Of a stretch of DNA of 64,000 nucleotides, positions 1-10,549 are shown piece by piece. The position numbers and the translations under genes are program-made. The notes under the pieces are model-generated. The model saw nothing but the letters and a program-made list of their open reading frames with translations, was not told the origin of the DNA and did no database searches. Each line of letters starts with the position of its first letter. Position 1 is the stretch's first letter. Source of the DNA: Cladopsammia gracilis (taxonomy: Eukaryota > Cnidaria > Anthozoa > Scleractinia > Dendrophylliidae). Where the stretch lies: positions 664,501 to 728,500 of the forward strand of contig JAJGOT010000157.1 in NCBI GenBank assembly GCA_022457155.1, written 5' to 3'.

Positions 1-90
1 TGCATACTGCTAGTCTTCTTCAGGCGATGGGGTCGACTGGTTACGCGTCACCTTATGAAGCACGATGCTCTGCTGTAATTGGTTGGTTTT

Positions 91-181
91 TCAACAGCGC
101 GCTGTGACTGGCGCATTTTGATCCTCGTTGTTTCGGCGAATTGTTCCCTCGGCGGTCCGTAGTCGTACTGCTCTCCTGTTG

Positions 182-234
<53 letters not shown>

Positions 235-435
235 CCTGTTGATGTTGTTAGGGTTAAGTCTTATGTGGATCGCCTCTTTGACCCTGCGTGTGTACCAATG
301 AGGATCACGATCAATAAACGTTACTTCATTCCAAAGCGGGTGGTGTCCGGAGTTGTTGGCTTGCTCTGAAACGGCGGAGGTCTGGGTACGGGCGAATCGG
401 ATGTCTCGGTCATGTTCTTTTATTCTGTCTTGCAT
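91..435 (-). pseudogene. Penelope-like element, GIY-YIG C-terminal fragment (copy 1)
   Basis: This is the end of a PLE endonuclease domain. The reading frame starts inside the GIY-YIG domain at MQDRIKEHDRDIRFARTQ, the stretch that follows the KVYIGETGR motif in the longer relative at 2164-2706. It runs through the NNSGHHPLWNEVTFI segment to the element's C-terminus. The 5' side stops abruptly at about 436, where sequence resembling a PLE pseudo-LTR begins, so this is a truncated copy. A second copy of its last part lies at about 1480-1700. Confidence 0.8.
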
Positions 436-620
436 AGAATGGGGTTAGTTTCTAGAGAAACTGTGGTGCTGCGTCGGTGGGGGTGAAGCACAAGAATTTG
501 GTTTTATCGACTGAGTCGATAAGGTAAATTAGCCACCGTAAAAAGATTCGAGAAAGCTGACGTTTCGAGCGCTAGCCCTTCGTCGGAGCGAATCAAGGGA
601 TTGTGGGTAGTGTGTGGTTT
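436..620 (-). repeat. PLE pseudo-LTR-like segment with hammerhead-like motif
   Basis: This stretch joins two PLE coding fragments. It contains a TTTCTAGAGAAACT inverted repeat and a GACTGAGTCGATAAGGTA segment that recurs in diverged form at 16982-17160. On the minus strand, a CNGACGA box (586-580) is followed by a short imperfect hairpin and then GAAACGTC (566-559). The order matches the hammerhead core, but the first box reads CCGACGA instead of CUGANGA, so activity is doubtful. Confidence 0.5.
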
Positions 621-681
621 TATCTAGTAGGAGGAGCTCCGCCATTGGTGGAAATTTTGTGACGTGAAAAACAAATGTAAA

Positions 682-1419
682 TTAGTTGAATGAAAAGCGT
701 TCGTTAATTCCGTGGGGTTTGAGAGTGCCGATTCGAAAGATGATTTTTTGTTCTAAGTTTTTACGGCTTTCTGTGTTGCCCTGGTGTAGGGAAACGCCAC
801 AGATTGTCATGTGTTGCTTAGAATGGTTAGCAAGATTGAAATGACGCGCGACTGGTTTGGATGCGTCTTTGTCATTTTTTTCAACGTCTCGGAGATGTTC
901 TCGAAAACGGTCGCCCAGTCTCCTCCCTGTTTCACCAATGTATATCTTTTTGCAAAAAGTACATGTTATGCAGTAGATAACATTTACGGAGGTGCATGTA
1001 AAACGATCAGTGATTTTAATAGATCGTTTAGGTCCCGTTATTTTGTCCGCGTTGTGAATGAAAGGACAAGTGTTGCATCGTGTGCGTGCGCATTTAAAAG
1101 TTCCCGGTTCATCGTCAGATTTCAGTGTACTCGTAACTAGAAAGTTGCCTATATTTTTGTCACGTTTGAATGAAATTAGTGGGGGTTGTGAAAAAATTCT
1201 GCCAGTTTCGGGGTCGTTTTGGAGCAATTTGAAATTTTTTAAAATGATGCTTTTGACTGTGTGATTGTGTGGGTGGAAAGTGAGGGTGAATAGAATTCTC
1301 TCGTTCTCTTCCTTCTGTGATGTTTGTAGTGCTGATTGTCTGTCGATCTGTTGTGCACGTTGTTGGCCCGTTTTAACAACAGAGTCAGGGTACCCACGTT
1401 TCTTGAAAAACTGGCACAT
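682..1419 (-). pseudogene. Penelope-like element, linker plus GIY-YIG endonuclease (second lineage)
   Basis: This is a 245-residue open frame from the C-terminal half of a PLE. It starts with the KKRGYPDSVV segment that follows the reverse transcriptase. It then has a cysteine-bearing CARTRCNTCPFIHN stretch. The GIY-YIG endonuclease follows: VIYCITCTFCKKIYIGETGR with a downstream RLGDRFREHL helix near residues 150-185. The reverse transcriptase is absent, so the copy is 5'-truncated. It differs clearly from the PLE at 2164-2852 and so represents a separate lineage. It lies between two copies of the other lineage, which suggests insertion into or next to it. Confidence 0.85.
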
Positions 1420-1479
1420 TTCTTCCGATTTGTTGGAAAAATCGGAGTCATCACTACAAAGAAGTCACAGCTGTTTTTC

Positions 1480-1700
1480 AACAGCTGTGACTCGCGCATT
1501 TTGATCCTCGTTGTTTCGGCGAATTGTTCCCTCGGCGGTCCGTAGTCGTACGGCTCTCCTGTTGTTGTGTTTCTTGATCGTGGGCATCTATGCTTCTGGA
1601 ATTTCTATTCCACTGTCCCTGTTGATGTTGTTAGGGTTAAGTCTTATGTGGATCGCCTCTTTGACCCTGCGTGTGTACCAGTGAGGATCACGATCAACAA
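1480..1700 (-). pseudogene. PLE GIY-YIG C-terminal fragment (copy 2)
   Basis: This is a near-identical direct duplicate of roughly 110-310. It matches the end of the PLE frame at 2164-2706, resuming where that copy breaks near 2187. The two pieces look like one minus-strand copy split by the insert at about 1701-2186. Confidence 0.7.
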
Positions 1701-2186
1701 GAGGCTCCAAGCAGCCTATACTCATGCGCATGCGTAAGTAAGTTAAGAAGATGATAAGAAGATGAGAAGATGATAAGAAGATAAGAAGATGATAAGAAGA
1801 TGTCCGACATGGCGAAGAGTACTCCTTTTATTCAGTCATCGTTCCTGCAAACCACGTTGTTTACTATTGATTGTTTTGGAAATGAAGGCTGTACCACAAT
1901 GAAGGGAATGATTCTTCTATGTCTTATATATACCAAACATGAACATTGCTAATGTAAGTAGCGTTGTAGGAGACGCTGTCGTGACACTTGAGTAACGCTC
2001 TTTTACCGGAAGTGAGAGTAGCCGGAAGTTACTAAACAGGAAGTGTAGTGGCAAAGCTATGAACCGGAAGTGTACAATTTAAAATATACGTGCATAAATT
2101 TGCATGCAAAATCGTGACACAAAAAATAAAAATAATAAAAACAAGAAAAACGGAGCCGAAATCTTACCTCATGCCGCTACGCGCAT
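1701..2186. mobile_element. Sequence inserted into a PLE copy
   Basis: It separates two halves of one PLE coding region. The intact junction can be read in copy 1 near 310-320. The insert holds a GATAAGAA-type microsatellite at about 1741-1800 and no coding frame. I did not recognise its family or clear terminal repeats. Confidence 0.45.
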
Positions 2187-2852
2187 GAAAAATAAACGTT
2201 ACTTCATTCCAAAGCGGGTGGTGTCCGGTGTTGTTGGCGTGCTCTGAAACGGCGGAGGTCTGGGTACGGGCGAATCGGATGTCTCGGTCATGCTCTTTTA
2301 TTCTGTCTTGCATAGGTCTTCCAGTCTCGCCGATATAAACTTTACCGCATTCACAGGGAATTCTGTAAACCACGCCATCTTGTTTAGTCGGGTCAACAGC
2401 GTCTTTAGGCTGTACTAGGTGTGATCTAAGTGTAGTCTCCGACTTGAAAACAGCGCGTACGCCTTGTTGTTGTAGGCAGCGGCGAAGTTGTTCGGACAGA
2501 CCTTTGACATAGGGTAAAACCGCAGTAGATTTGAACTCAGTCGTGGGCTCAGCACTGGTGTTGGGTTTTCTGGTCTTGGTAAGTTTCTGCAAGAAAGAAA
2601 AAGAAAAAGGATAACCATTAGAAACAAGAACAGATGACAGAGTTTTTTCTCCTTGGAGATAACAGAGGGTTTCGATACGAGACGTTTGGCGCGCTCGTAA
2701 AGACACTTGACAATACCGCGTTTTACTGATTGCGAGTGCTGTGAATCATACGCTAAGTATTGATCAGTGTGTGTAGGCTTCCTGTATACGCTGGTGGTGA
2801 GGCGGCCGTCGGGTTCTCTTGAAACTACAGGAAGCCTACACACACTGATCAA
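2164..2852 (-). pseudogene. Penelope-like element, RT C-terminus to GIY-YIG, frameshifted
   Basis: Two overlapping minus-strand frames together give the end of a PLE polyprotein. The upstream frame (2415-2852) has SVYRKPTHTDQYLAYDSQHS, which follows the RT catalytic region. The downstream frame (2164-2706) continues through FLQKLTKTRK to the GIY-YIG core (YRIPCECGKVYIGETGRPMQ). A frameshift between them, in the stretch around 2580-2700, makes it a pseudogene. The 5' end meets an inverted copy of itself at about 2819, giving a head-to-head arrangement. Confidence 0.85.
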
Positions 2853-3345
2853 TACTTAGCGTATGATTCACACCACCCGCAATCAGTAAAACGCGGTATT
2901 GTCAAGTGTCTTTACGAGCGCGCCAAACGTCTCGTAACGAAACCCTCTGTTATCTCCAAGGAGAAAAAACATCTGTCATCTGTTCTTGTTTCTAATGGTT
3001 ATCCTTTTTCTTTCTTGCAGAAACTTACCAAGACCAGAAAACCCAACACCAGTGCTGAGCCCACGACCGAGTTCAAATCTACTGCGGTTTTACCTTATGT
3101 CAAAGGTCTGTCCGAACAACTTCGCGCTGTTTTCAAGTCGGAGACTACACTTAGATCACACCTAGTACGGAAATGGAAATGAAATGGAACAATTCGCCGA
3201 AACAACGAGGATCAAAATGCGCCAGTCACAGCTGTTGAAAAACCAACCAATCACAGCAGAGCATCGTGCTTCATAAGGTGACGCGTAACCAGTCGACCCC
3301 ATCGCCTGAAGAAGACTAGCAGTATGCAGTCGAAACGTCGCGTTC
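2819..3345 (+). pseudogene. Inverted copy of the same PLE, internally deleted
   Basis: The same PLE segment as at 2164-2852 appears here on the opposite strand, from the YRKPTHTDQYLAYDS region onward. It shares the downstream TKTRK and SAEPTTEFKSTAVLPYVKGL segments but lacks a stretch of roughly 18 bases before the AVFKSETTLRSHL part. Shortly after 3170 it jumps to the element's 3' end. It finishes with CTGAAGA (3306-3312), a short hairpin and GAAACGTC (3332-3339), a hammerhead-like arrangement. Confidence 0.8.
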
Positions 3346-3605
3346 CACATCGGAAGTGACTACATCGTGAGACAAACGAAAAATACTTCTTTACTATCAA
3401 TTTCTAGTTATTGTATTATTAAATTATTATTGCTATTTTTATTATTATTATTATTATTATTAATACTTTTAGCATTTTAGTAGGTTAATAATTGTAAACG
3501 TGAAATTATTAAAAATTATTAAACGTGAAATTATTTGAGAATTTTTTTTTAATTAATTGTAAACGTAAGATTGTTTGAGAATTTTTTTAATAAAGGTTTT
3601 ATAGT

Positions 3606-3609
3606 TTTA

Positions 3610-3658
<49 letters not shown>
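3606..3658. repeat. (TTA)n microsatellite at a LINE 3' end
   Basis: This is an uninterrupted TTA run of about 16 copies. On the minus strand it is (TAA)n and lies just past the end of the R2-like coding frame, where a target-primed retrotransposon would carry a simple-repeat tail. Confidence 0.8.
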
Positions 3659-3724
3659 GATTCTCTCCAGTTGCCAGATGTTCTACTGGGTAATGTTTAT
3701 TGTGTCTCAGCCACTCCCCGTAGC

Positions 3725-5213
3725 TTAGAGACACAACACTTTCCTCAACAAGTGCGCAGTTCCGAGAATGGCCGATATTTGTACACTTCCAAGGAAGTCA
3801 GGTACATCTAACTTTCCAAACCAGGTCTTTGCACCTTTCGATATGCTTCCAAGAGCACCAATCACGATAGGTATTATTGTGACTTTCGAGGCTCCATGAA
3901 TCCTTCTAATTTCAAATGCTAGTTCCTGGTACTTCTCAACCTTCTCCTCCTCAGTCCTGGTGATATTCTGGTCCGCTGGCACAGCTATATCAATAAGTGT
4001 CCATTTCTGTGTACCTTTATGCACTAGAGTTATATCTGGCCGATTATGCTTCAGCACTTTGTCTGTGTAGATAGTCATGTCCCAGGTAATACTCACTTCT
4101 CCATTCTTTACGATCGGCAAGGGTTGATGGTCATACCACTTGTCAGAACACTCTATCCCATACTTCCTACACATCTCCCAGTGTACCCGCAGGGCTACCT
4201 TGTCGTGACGCTTCCTATGCTCTCTCTGGGCAAGCTTCTTACATCCACTGACAATATGTCGTACTGTTTCAGTGGCATCCCCACACAATCTACACAGTGG
4301 TGTCTCTGAGGTCTTATCTATGCTGTACTTGATAGAGTTTGTTCTTAAAGCTTGTTCCTGAGCAGCAAGAATCAAACCTTCTGTCTCCTTTTTTAAGAAT
4401 CCATTCCTGAGCCATCTCCAAGACTCCTCTCCAGCTTCATCTGATATTTGTTGGACAAATGCACCATGTAAGGTTTTCTCCTTCCAGTTTTTAACTTTCT
4501 CTTCTTTCCTTCTCCTCTCATAGTCCTGCAGGCTCTCTTCTTCAACAATCACTTTCTCCTTCAACACAGCTTGAAGCATCCACTCTGTGCTCTCTCTTAG
4601 GTAGCCATGAAGGGATTTGCTCTCCCTACTTACACACTCCTCGATGCCAATCAATCCTCTTCCCCCTTCCTTTCTCGGCCGGTACAACCTCGCAACATTA
4701 CTCCTGGTGTGCAGGCAACCATTCATTGCCAAGATCTTCCTAGTTCTTCTATCCATCTTGGTTACCTCCTCCATTGTCCAGTCCACAATTCCCGCACTGT
4801 AGCGTACTACACCTACAGCCCAAGTGTTAATGCCACCGATCAAATTTCCCCCATTGAGTTTTGACCTACACAACTTCTTAACTCTTCTGATATACTCCGC
4901 TGTTATCTTGCCTTTCATCTTGGTATTGAGAGTCTGGTCCAACTGTAAGATGCCAAGATGTTTATAACCTTCTTCCTCTATTTCCCAGATGTGCTGGTCG
5001 TCGGGTAGGTCTATTCCACTGCTGCTAACTTGTCTTCCCCTTCTCATTTCCAGGACAGCACACTTGTCAAGCCCAAACGACATCTTAATATCTTGCGAGA
5101 AGATCCTTACTACTTGAATAAGTGAGTCTAGTTGATCTTTGCTCGTTCCGTACAACTTCAGATCATCCATGAAAAGCAGGTGGTTAATGGGTTTCGTGTC
5201 CTTTGCCAGTCTG

Positions 5214-5245
<32 letters not shown>

Positions 5246-5290
5246 ATTGACTTTGACTTTGATAACGAAAAAGGACACCCAAATATTCAT
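3725..5290 (-). pseudogene. RLE-type (R2-like) LINE, RT C-terminus plus endonuclease, 5'-truncated
   Basis: This is a 521-residue open frame. Its first ~25 residues come from a simple repeat; recognisable homology starts at INRLAKDTKPINHLLFMDD. FMDD is the catalytic reverse-transcriptase box, in the variant with Met in place of Ala. A thumb/linker follows. Next is a zinc-knuckle-like CxxC...HxxxxC motif (CRLCGDATETVRHIVSGC) of the kind placed before the endonuclease in R2/NeSL-type elements. Last is a restriction-like PD...D endonuclease core (RPDITLVHKGTQKWTLIDIA). These parts in this order identify an RLE-clade non-LTR element that uses its endonuclease to nick target DNA. The RT N-terminal half is missing. 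The frame is otherwise open, so the insertion may be fairly young. Confidence 0.88.
5215..5245. repeat. (TTA)n microsatellite at the truncated LINE 5' end
   Basis: This is a run of TTA triplets exactly where the RT homology stops. It makes an artefactual poly-Ile start to the LINE frame. The other end of the LINE carries the same triplet. Confidence 0.75.
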
Positions 5291-5299
5291 TAATAAGGC

Positions 5300-6700
5300 A
5301 TTGAGAACACTATTTTTATTTCTCTTTCAAATTTTCTTTTGTAATTTTTGGTGAATTTTTCTTCGTAAGATGAGGTTTTGTTGCATTCATAAGTCAACAT
5401 AACCAGACATAAGTTATGTTAGGGCACCCAGGACCTAGGTTGCCAAGGATTTACAGTGTTACCAAGGATTTACAGTGTTGCAGTTGCAGTCGATCGGCCA
5501 GATGAGATGTAATATAGGCAATTTTAAAGATTAAAATTATGATTATTATTATTATATTATTGTTATTATTATTATTGTTATTATTATTATTATAAAATTG
5601 AGTGCGACACGTGGTAACGAGAATGTCTTTGAAGATTTAGAAATCACTCAGACGATTTTATGACAACCGATTTCACTTTAGGTCAACACTTTGTCGCGTA
5701 TTTTCACCCAGTTTCTCCTCAAAAACAACTGATACTTGTGTTTATTCCGACTGAAGAAGAATCACTACGTAAATAATATTGTCTGCTTCATTCCGTTCCT
5801 TCCTTCCTTCCTTCGGTCAGACAGACAGTTAAATAGTCATTATATCCCTTTTCTTCGATTTGGTTCCAGAGAATTAAAGTATTTTAGACTTAGATCAATG
5901 GACTTATCCTCTAGTGGTCACACTACAAGACGTGTTCTAACTCTTCAAATCCCATTTCCCACCGTATACGTAATTTGCCCAGTGCGCCATCTTGCACCAC
6001 TGGGACTTTTTTCCGATCAACCTCCCAATCTAGAATTTCATTTTCTCCCACATACCAACAACAAAGACAGCCCACCCCGCTTCTTGCAATGGTATTTTCA
6101 TCCCGGCCACATCCCGCGCGCCCTTCAAATTTATAGCATCCCGCATCTCACCTCGATTCATCCCGCTTCCCGCTAAACCTATGCTGGAAGACCCAGGTCC
6201 ACTTACGCCCATCCCCCAAGGATAATTAATTGACAGTGGCATATCGATTTCAAAGCACGAGGCGACAGAATTTCAACACATTCTGAATGGGGTATTGCCC
6301 GGGTATTGTATATTATCCGTACTTGACCTAAACTCACAGTAAAAAACGTCATTTTTTGGCATAAAAACTCAACCTTGGCCTTCATTTCACTGCTTATTGT
6401 CAGGATTTATTTCATGTTTATTTGCGAGTAAGAAATCCCTGTATATTTCAAAAGAAGAGAATGGGAAAAGCTGCACTTTTACGGACGGTTCAAAAAAACT
6501 CTTATAGAGCGGCGCAGTTAAGATCGCCAGAAAGAAACGAAATTGCATATTCCCTTTTATGTGTGACAGCGACAGAAATTTCTTGACTGGTTATTTGTTC
6601 AAAGAAACTAATTCCAGGCCAAATTTCAAGTAAAATTCAATCAACAGTCCGAACACACTCGAGTTCTTTTAAATCATTGCACGAAAAGTTACCCCTCCCC
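5300..6700. other. Gene-free stretch
   Basis: There is no convincing coding region. It includes a 20-bp tandem pair of the CCAAGGATTTACAGTGTT type at about 5440-5482, (ATT)n tracts at about 5540-5595 and a TTCC run near 5800. Open frames here lack recognisable motifs. Confidence 0.5.
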
Positions 6701-6729
6701 CAATGCCGCCGAGGGTTGCATATATCCCA

Positions 6730-6876
6730 TTTTATAATTCAACACATTGATACACTGACGTATATCCAACGATGGCGGTAAATTTCGCATTTTGACAAGA
6801 GAATGCAAAATGACGGACCGGCCTCGATATTTTTTCTTCAAACTGTGCTTTGTTATCAATGTGTTGAATTATAAAA
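6730..6876. mobile_element. Short MITE with about 22-bp terminal inverted repeats
   Basis: The ends read TTTATAATTCAACACATTGA on the left and its reverse complement on the right, around a ~100-bp core without coding capacity. This is the shape of a non-autonomous DNA transposon. Confidence 0.7.
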
Positions 6877-6896
6877 CTATTATAGCGCTCAAGCTT

Positions 6897-6969
6897 GCGT
6901 GATATCGCCTAATTTTAGCCGACTCGGCCTACGACCTCGCGGTCGGCTAAGAATTAGGCGATATCACGC
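6897..6969. repeat. Inverted repeat / hairpin
   Basis: GCGTGATATCGCCTAATT is mirrored by its near-complement about 35 bases later, with GCCGAC/GTCGGC also pairing inside. It lies directly next to the MITE at 6730-6876. Confidence 0.65.
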
Positions 6970-6999
6970 GCGCTTTCGCGCTAAAATAGTTAAATATAC

Positions 7000-9900
7000 A
7001 GCACCTGGAGCGCGGCTAAATTTAGCCACTACTGGACAATCCGGCTAAACTGGCTTAGCGGAAACCAGCTCACTCGCTTCACTGACCGGTGAGAGCCAGG
7101 GCAACTAGATGACCAGTATCCGCTTTTATTTCCACAACTGCGGCAGGCCGGGGCCAATGCTGGACTTTAAGGCAACCAAATAAGGTATGAATTAAAATTA
7201 CTTTATTTTCTGTTGCCTACAACAATTAACCATGCTAAAGAACAAATTGGGAAATAATGTCTTGAAAGAAATAACGCGGCACGTGTACTAGGGTCGCTAA
7301 ATGCATACAGACCTCACAAAAATCTCCAGCTATTCGGAAGTACTTTACGGTGCGGTAAGATGAATGCTTATGCAAAGAGATATCTGTAACCAAACATGTC
7401 AGGGCTTGGGTGCATTCATTCCGTTTTATGGGTGCGAAATTGTTAATATAGGAATTAGAGACTTGCAAAATCAATTTGTTGGCACTCCGGACCACTCCAG
7501 TCATCGCGCGTTGTCTTCCATGTTACTGAATTTTTTTTTTTCAAAACTTGAGATTAACCTGCGGGTCAATCAAGCGTGAGAACTGCAAGAAATATTTCCT
7601 TTTACGTTTTGAATGACGATCTTTTGAAATATCCTGTTTAGGGGTGGTTAAAAAAATCCAATAAAATGCTATCAAAACTGTAGATGGTCGAGGAGAGTGT
7701 GTCGCGCGGCGACGAGATATCGCGATCATTGTATCATTGTATGTAAGCCACGCATATCAACATCAAATCAGATATCAAAATCTCTTTAGTATCGGCTTTC
7801 CATCGCTGGCTTTCCTCGCGTTTCAAATTAAAACTAGCGTACGATGTAACAAAATGTTTAAAAGGTTTCAAATCTTGATAAAAGAGATTAAGATAAATGC
7901 ACAAATTTCGGACCGGTGATGCCTACCGGCTTGATTGAAAGTTGACTCTTTATTTACACCGATGGCTATCGTTAAATCCTTTCGTTTAAAAAATAAAATA
8001 TAAAATAATTGTTGATGCTCTTAGATTGTTTGTAAATTATTAGATTCAATGGTCTAAACAAGCGCGATCAAGCGCACGATAAAATTCTTCGTAAATCCCC
8101 AGGCGTAAATCATATTACCACCAAAACAAGCAAATGAAAATATTATGCGCATCTGTCAGTTGAGTATCGTTATGTTCATTACAGTCCGAAACATTGAATT
8201 TTGTTGAAGGCTTTCAGAAATTTCTTATTGCACAATTGTTTTCTCTGGAAATTTTCTGCAGACTGATCTGATCAATTTTTCACCTGCTGTGTCATGTTGT
8301 GAAGAGAATTTAAAACTCGATCATAGAATTGACTAAACTGATCTCATTAAATTCTCCCAATCATTCCTGTCTTGGTTACAGCGACTTCGTGCAGACTATT
8401 ATAAAATAGACTGTACTTAATTTTATTCGAGCAGGAAGCCTCTTTCTGTACATGCACACAACTCGACACTGGTAAGAAAGGTTTTATTGATTTACTCCTT
8501 CACTTCAATTTCTACAATTTTCCGCTTTAAACGAAGTTCGATTATTGAGCTGCGAAAAACCAACCCTGATCGCCGAGTCCGGGCAAACCCCGCTTGGCGT
8601 CACGCAGGGTAAAACCCTTTCAAGAATTTTTTGTGCTTCTGCAATATGCGGCTTCAAAAATTGCTACCAGAGGATGTTATTTTAAAAGTTGGGGTGTATA
8701 TATTTCAGTTTTTGAGCAGATAGTGATAATCGCTTTGCGCGCACAATTTCTTCTATTTATGCCCCGAATAATGGCTGAACGAAACAAAATACGTATTAGA
8801 TATGCTGTGACCTTTTGGAATAGTTTTGTTTCTGTAGTGATTGTATCGAATAATGACTCCACGTTACGTTTGCTGTATCCCTGAAGTCTATCGCGCAATA
8901 TTTCAGCTGTAATGGCAAAAACAACGACTAATATTGTCTGTGCATCGTTTATAACTGGGATGTTCATTCAGTGCTACTTGCCGCTCACAGGAAAGGAGCA
9001 CAGGAAGGCGGGTGTTTCATGTGGCTTCAGGGGGTGTTCCCATTTGGAAACATGACGGCTAACAAGACTTTCTTTGTTCTATAAAAATTTTAATTTCCAT
9101 GTATTTTACTTGGTAAAATCTTTGAGATTTCTTGTTCCCGTGACAGCTGTGATGCAATAAAACATCAGTTCTGAAGTAAAGCTGATGTGCAAATTGTACA
9201 ACAATGTGACACTGAAGTTATATTATGTTACAAAATGAAAAACACCAGGCTTCTTATTAATGTTATGGCGTGGATTGAGTGCACGTCGCAAATCAGAGAA
9301 TGCTGCCGCATTCTTCAGCCTCCGTTGAACAGAACACTAAACAACAAGAATGAAAACAAAATTTTCGCGTTACTCATTATAACAAAGTATACCGTAAATA
9401 TATTTATTGGATGTGAAATTGGTTTGAAAGCGCCGAGGGAAGGGGAGAGGGCGGGGAAGCTCCTGCCGATTGCTAAAGTCCCCTGGAGTCGTTTCCGTTT
9501 CCCATTGCAAGAAATATTCTGATTGGTTAAGATTGTCCAACTGGAACTCTCCATCAATCAATTTAGCAAACGTTACTCGCCTTAGGAACGCTAGAACAAC
9601 AATCGAATGTTCGATATTTACGCTTTCGTTACGCGTAGCACTGTATTCCTATTATTTATTTATTTATTTATTTATTTTCATTCATTGATAATTTTTGCTT
9701 TGTTGGATCTTTTCTGTACAAGATTTTTAAAATTCTATAAATCTATAAGTTACCACTGAATAGTCAAACATTCACAAACTTAAAAGTTAAAACATAGTAC
9801 ATGACTATGAGTCTGAGATTGAGGGATTAAATCTTGTTAAAACGTGTTCATTGGAAATCTTCACATCCTCTTCCCGGAATCCCCCTTTCCGAGAGAGGAT

Positions 9901-10280
9901 TTTCAATAAAATACGAATGGTGTTCACAGGTCTTTGTTTTGTTTCAGGTACGTTTTGAGGACGGGGGGGGGGGGGGTGGGGGATGGAGGCGATAAATGTC
10001 CCCAGGGGGGGCTACAGGTGTGACGTTCCCGGCCAAAAAGAAATCTGCACCCCATCGCTTTGTTTACTTCTTTTTTTTCCAAGCAGGATAAATCCAGTTT
10101 TTTTGTTTATCGGAAACTGCTTCCAAATATATGTAACATGTCACATGTGAGATTCGGAGTCCTCAGTCATTTTCAGTTTACAAGCTGGCAAATTATTTCA
10201 GGAATGAACTGGGACGTGACGGTGCAATCAACTGTTCATGTACAGAAATCAAAGGATGTGCCTGTTCATTTCGAGTGGTG
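7000..10280. other. Gene-free stretch
   Basis: No coding region with recognisable motifs or splice logic was seen. Simple sequence includes a TTTA run at about 9655-9680 and a poly-G tract at about 9962-9976. Confidence 0.5.
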
Positions 10281-10282
10281 GA

Positions 10283-10545
10283 AATCCTAAAGTGTGACTA
10301 TTCAAATGAAAGATACTGAGCAGCACTTTCCTGTGGTACTATTTATTACGCTGTACAAGGTGGTTCTAACTTTTGAGTCTGTGGATATAATCCTAAAGTG
10401 TGACCATTCAAATGAAAGCTAACGAGCAGTACTTTCATGTGGTACTGTTTATTATGTTGTACAAGGTGGTTCTAACTTTTGAGTCTGTGGATGAAATCCT
10501 AAGTGTGAACATTCAAATTAAAGCTAACGAGCAGTACTTTCCAGC
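10283..10545. repeat. Tandem repeat, 106-bp unit, about 2.5 copies
   Basis: Landmark TCCTAA(A)GTGTGA boxes begin at 10285, 10391 and 10497, exactly 106 bases apart. The sequence between them (CAAATGAAAG, GTACAAGGTGGTTCTAAC, TTTTGAGTCTGTGGAT) is conserved between units. The third unit is truncated. Confidence 0.85.
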
Positions 10546-10549
10546 GTAA

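Noticed and set aside
10060..10290. 76-residue frame ending in FEWWKS
   Set aside because: Its end overlaps the first unit of the 106-bp satellite, and no domain or splice evidence supports it.
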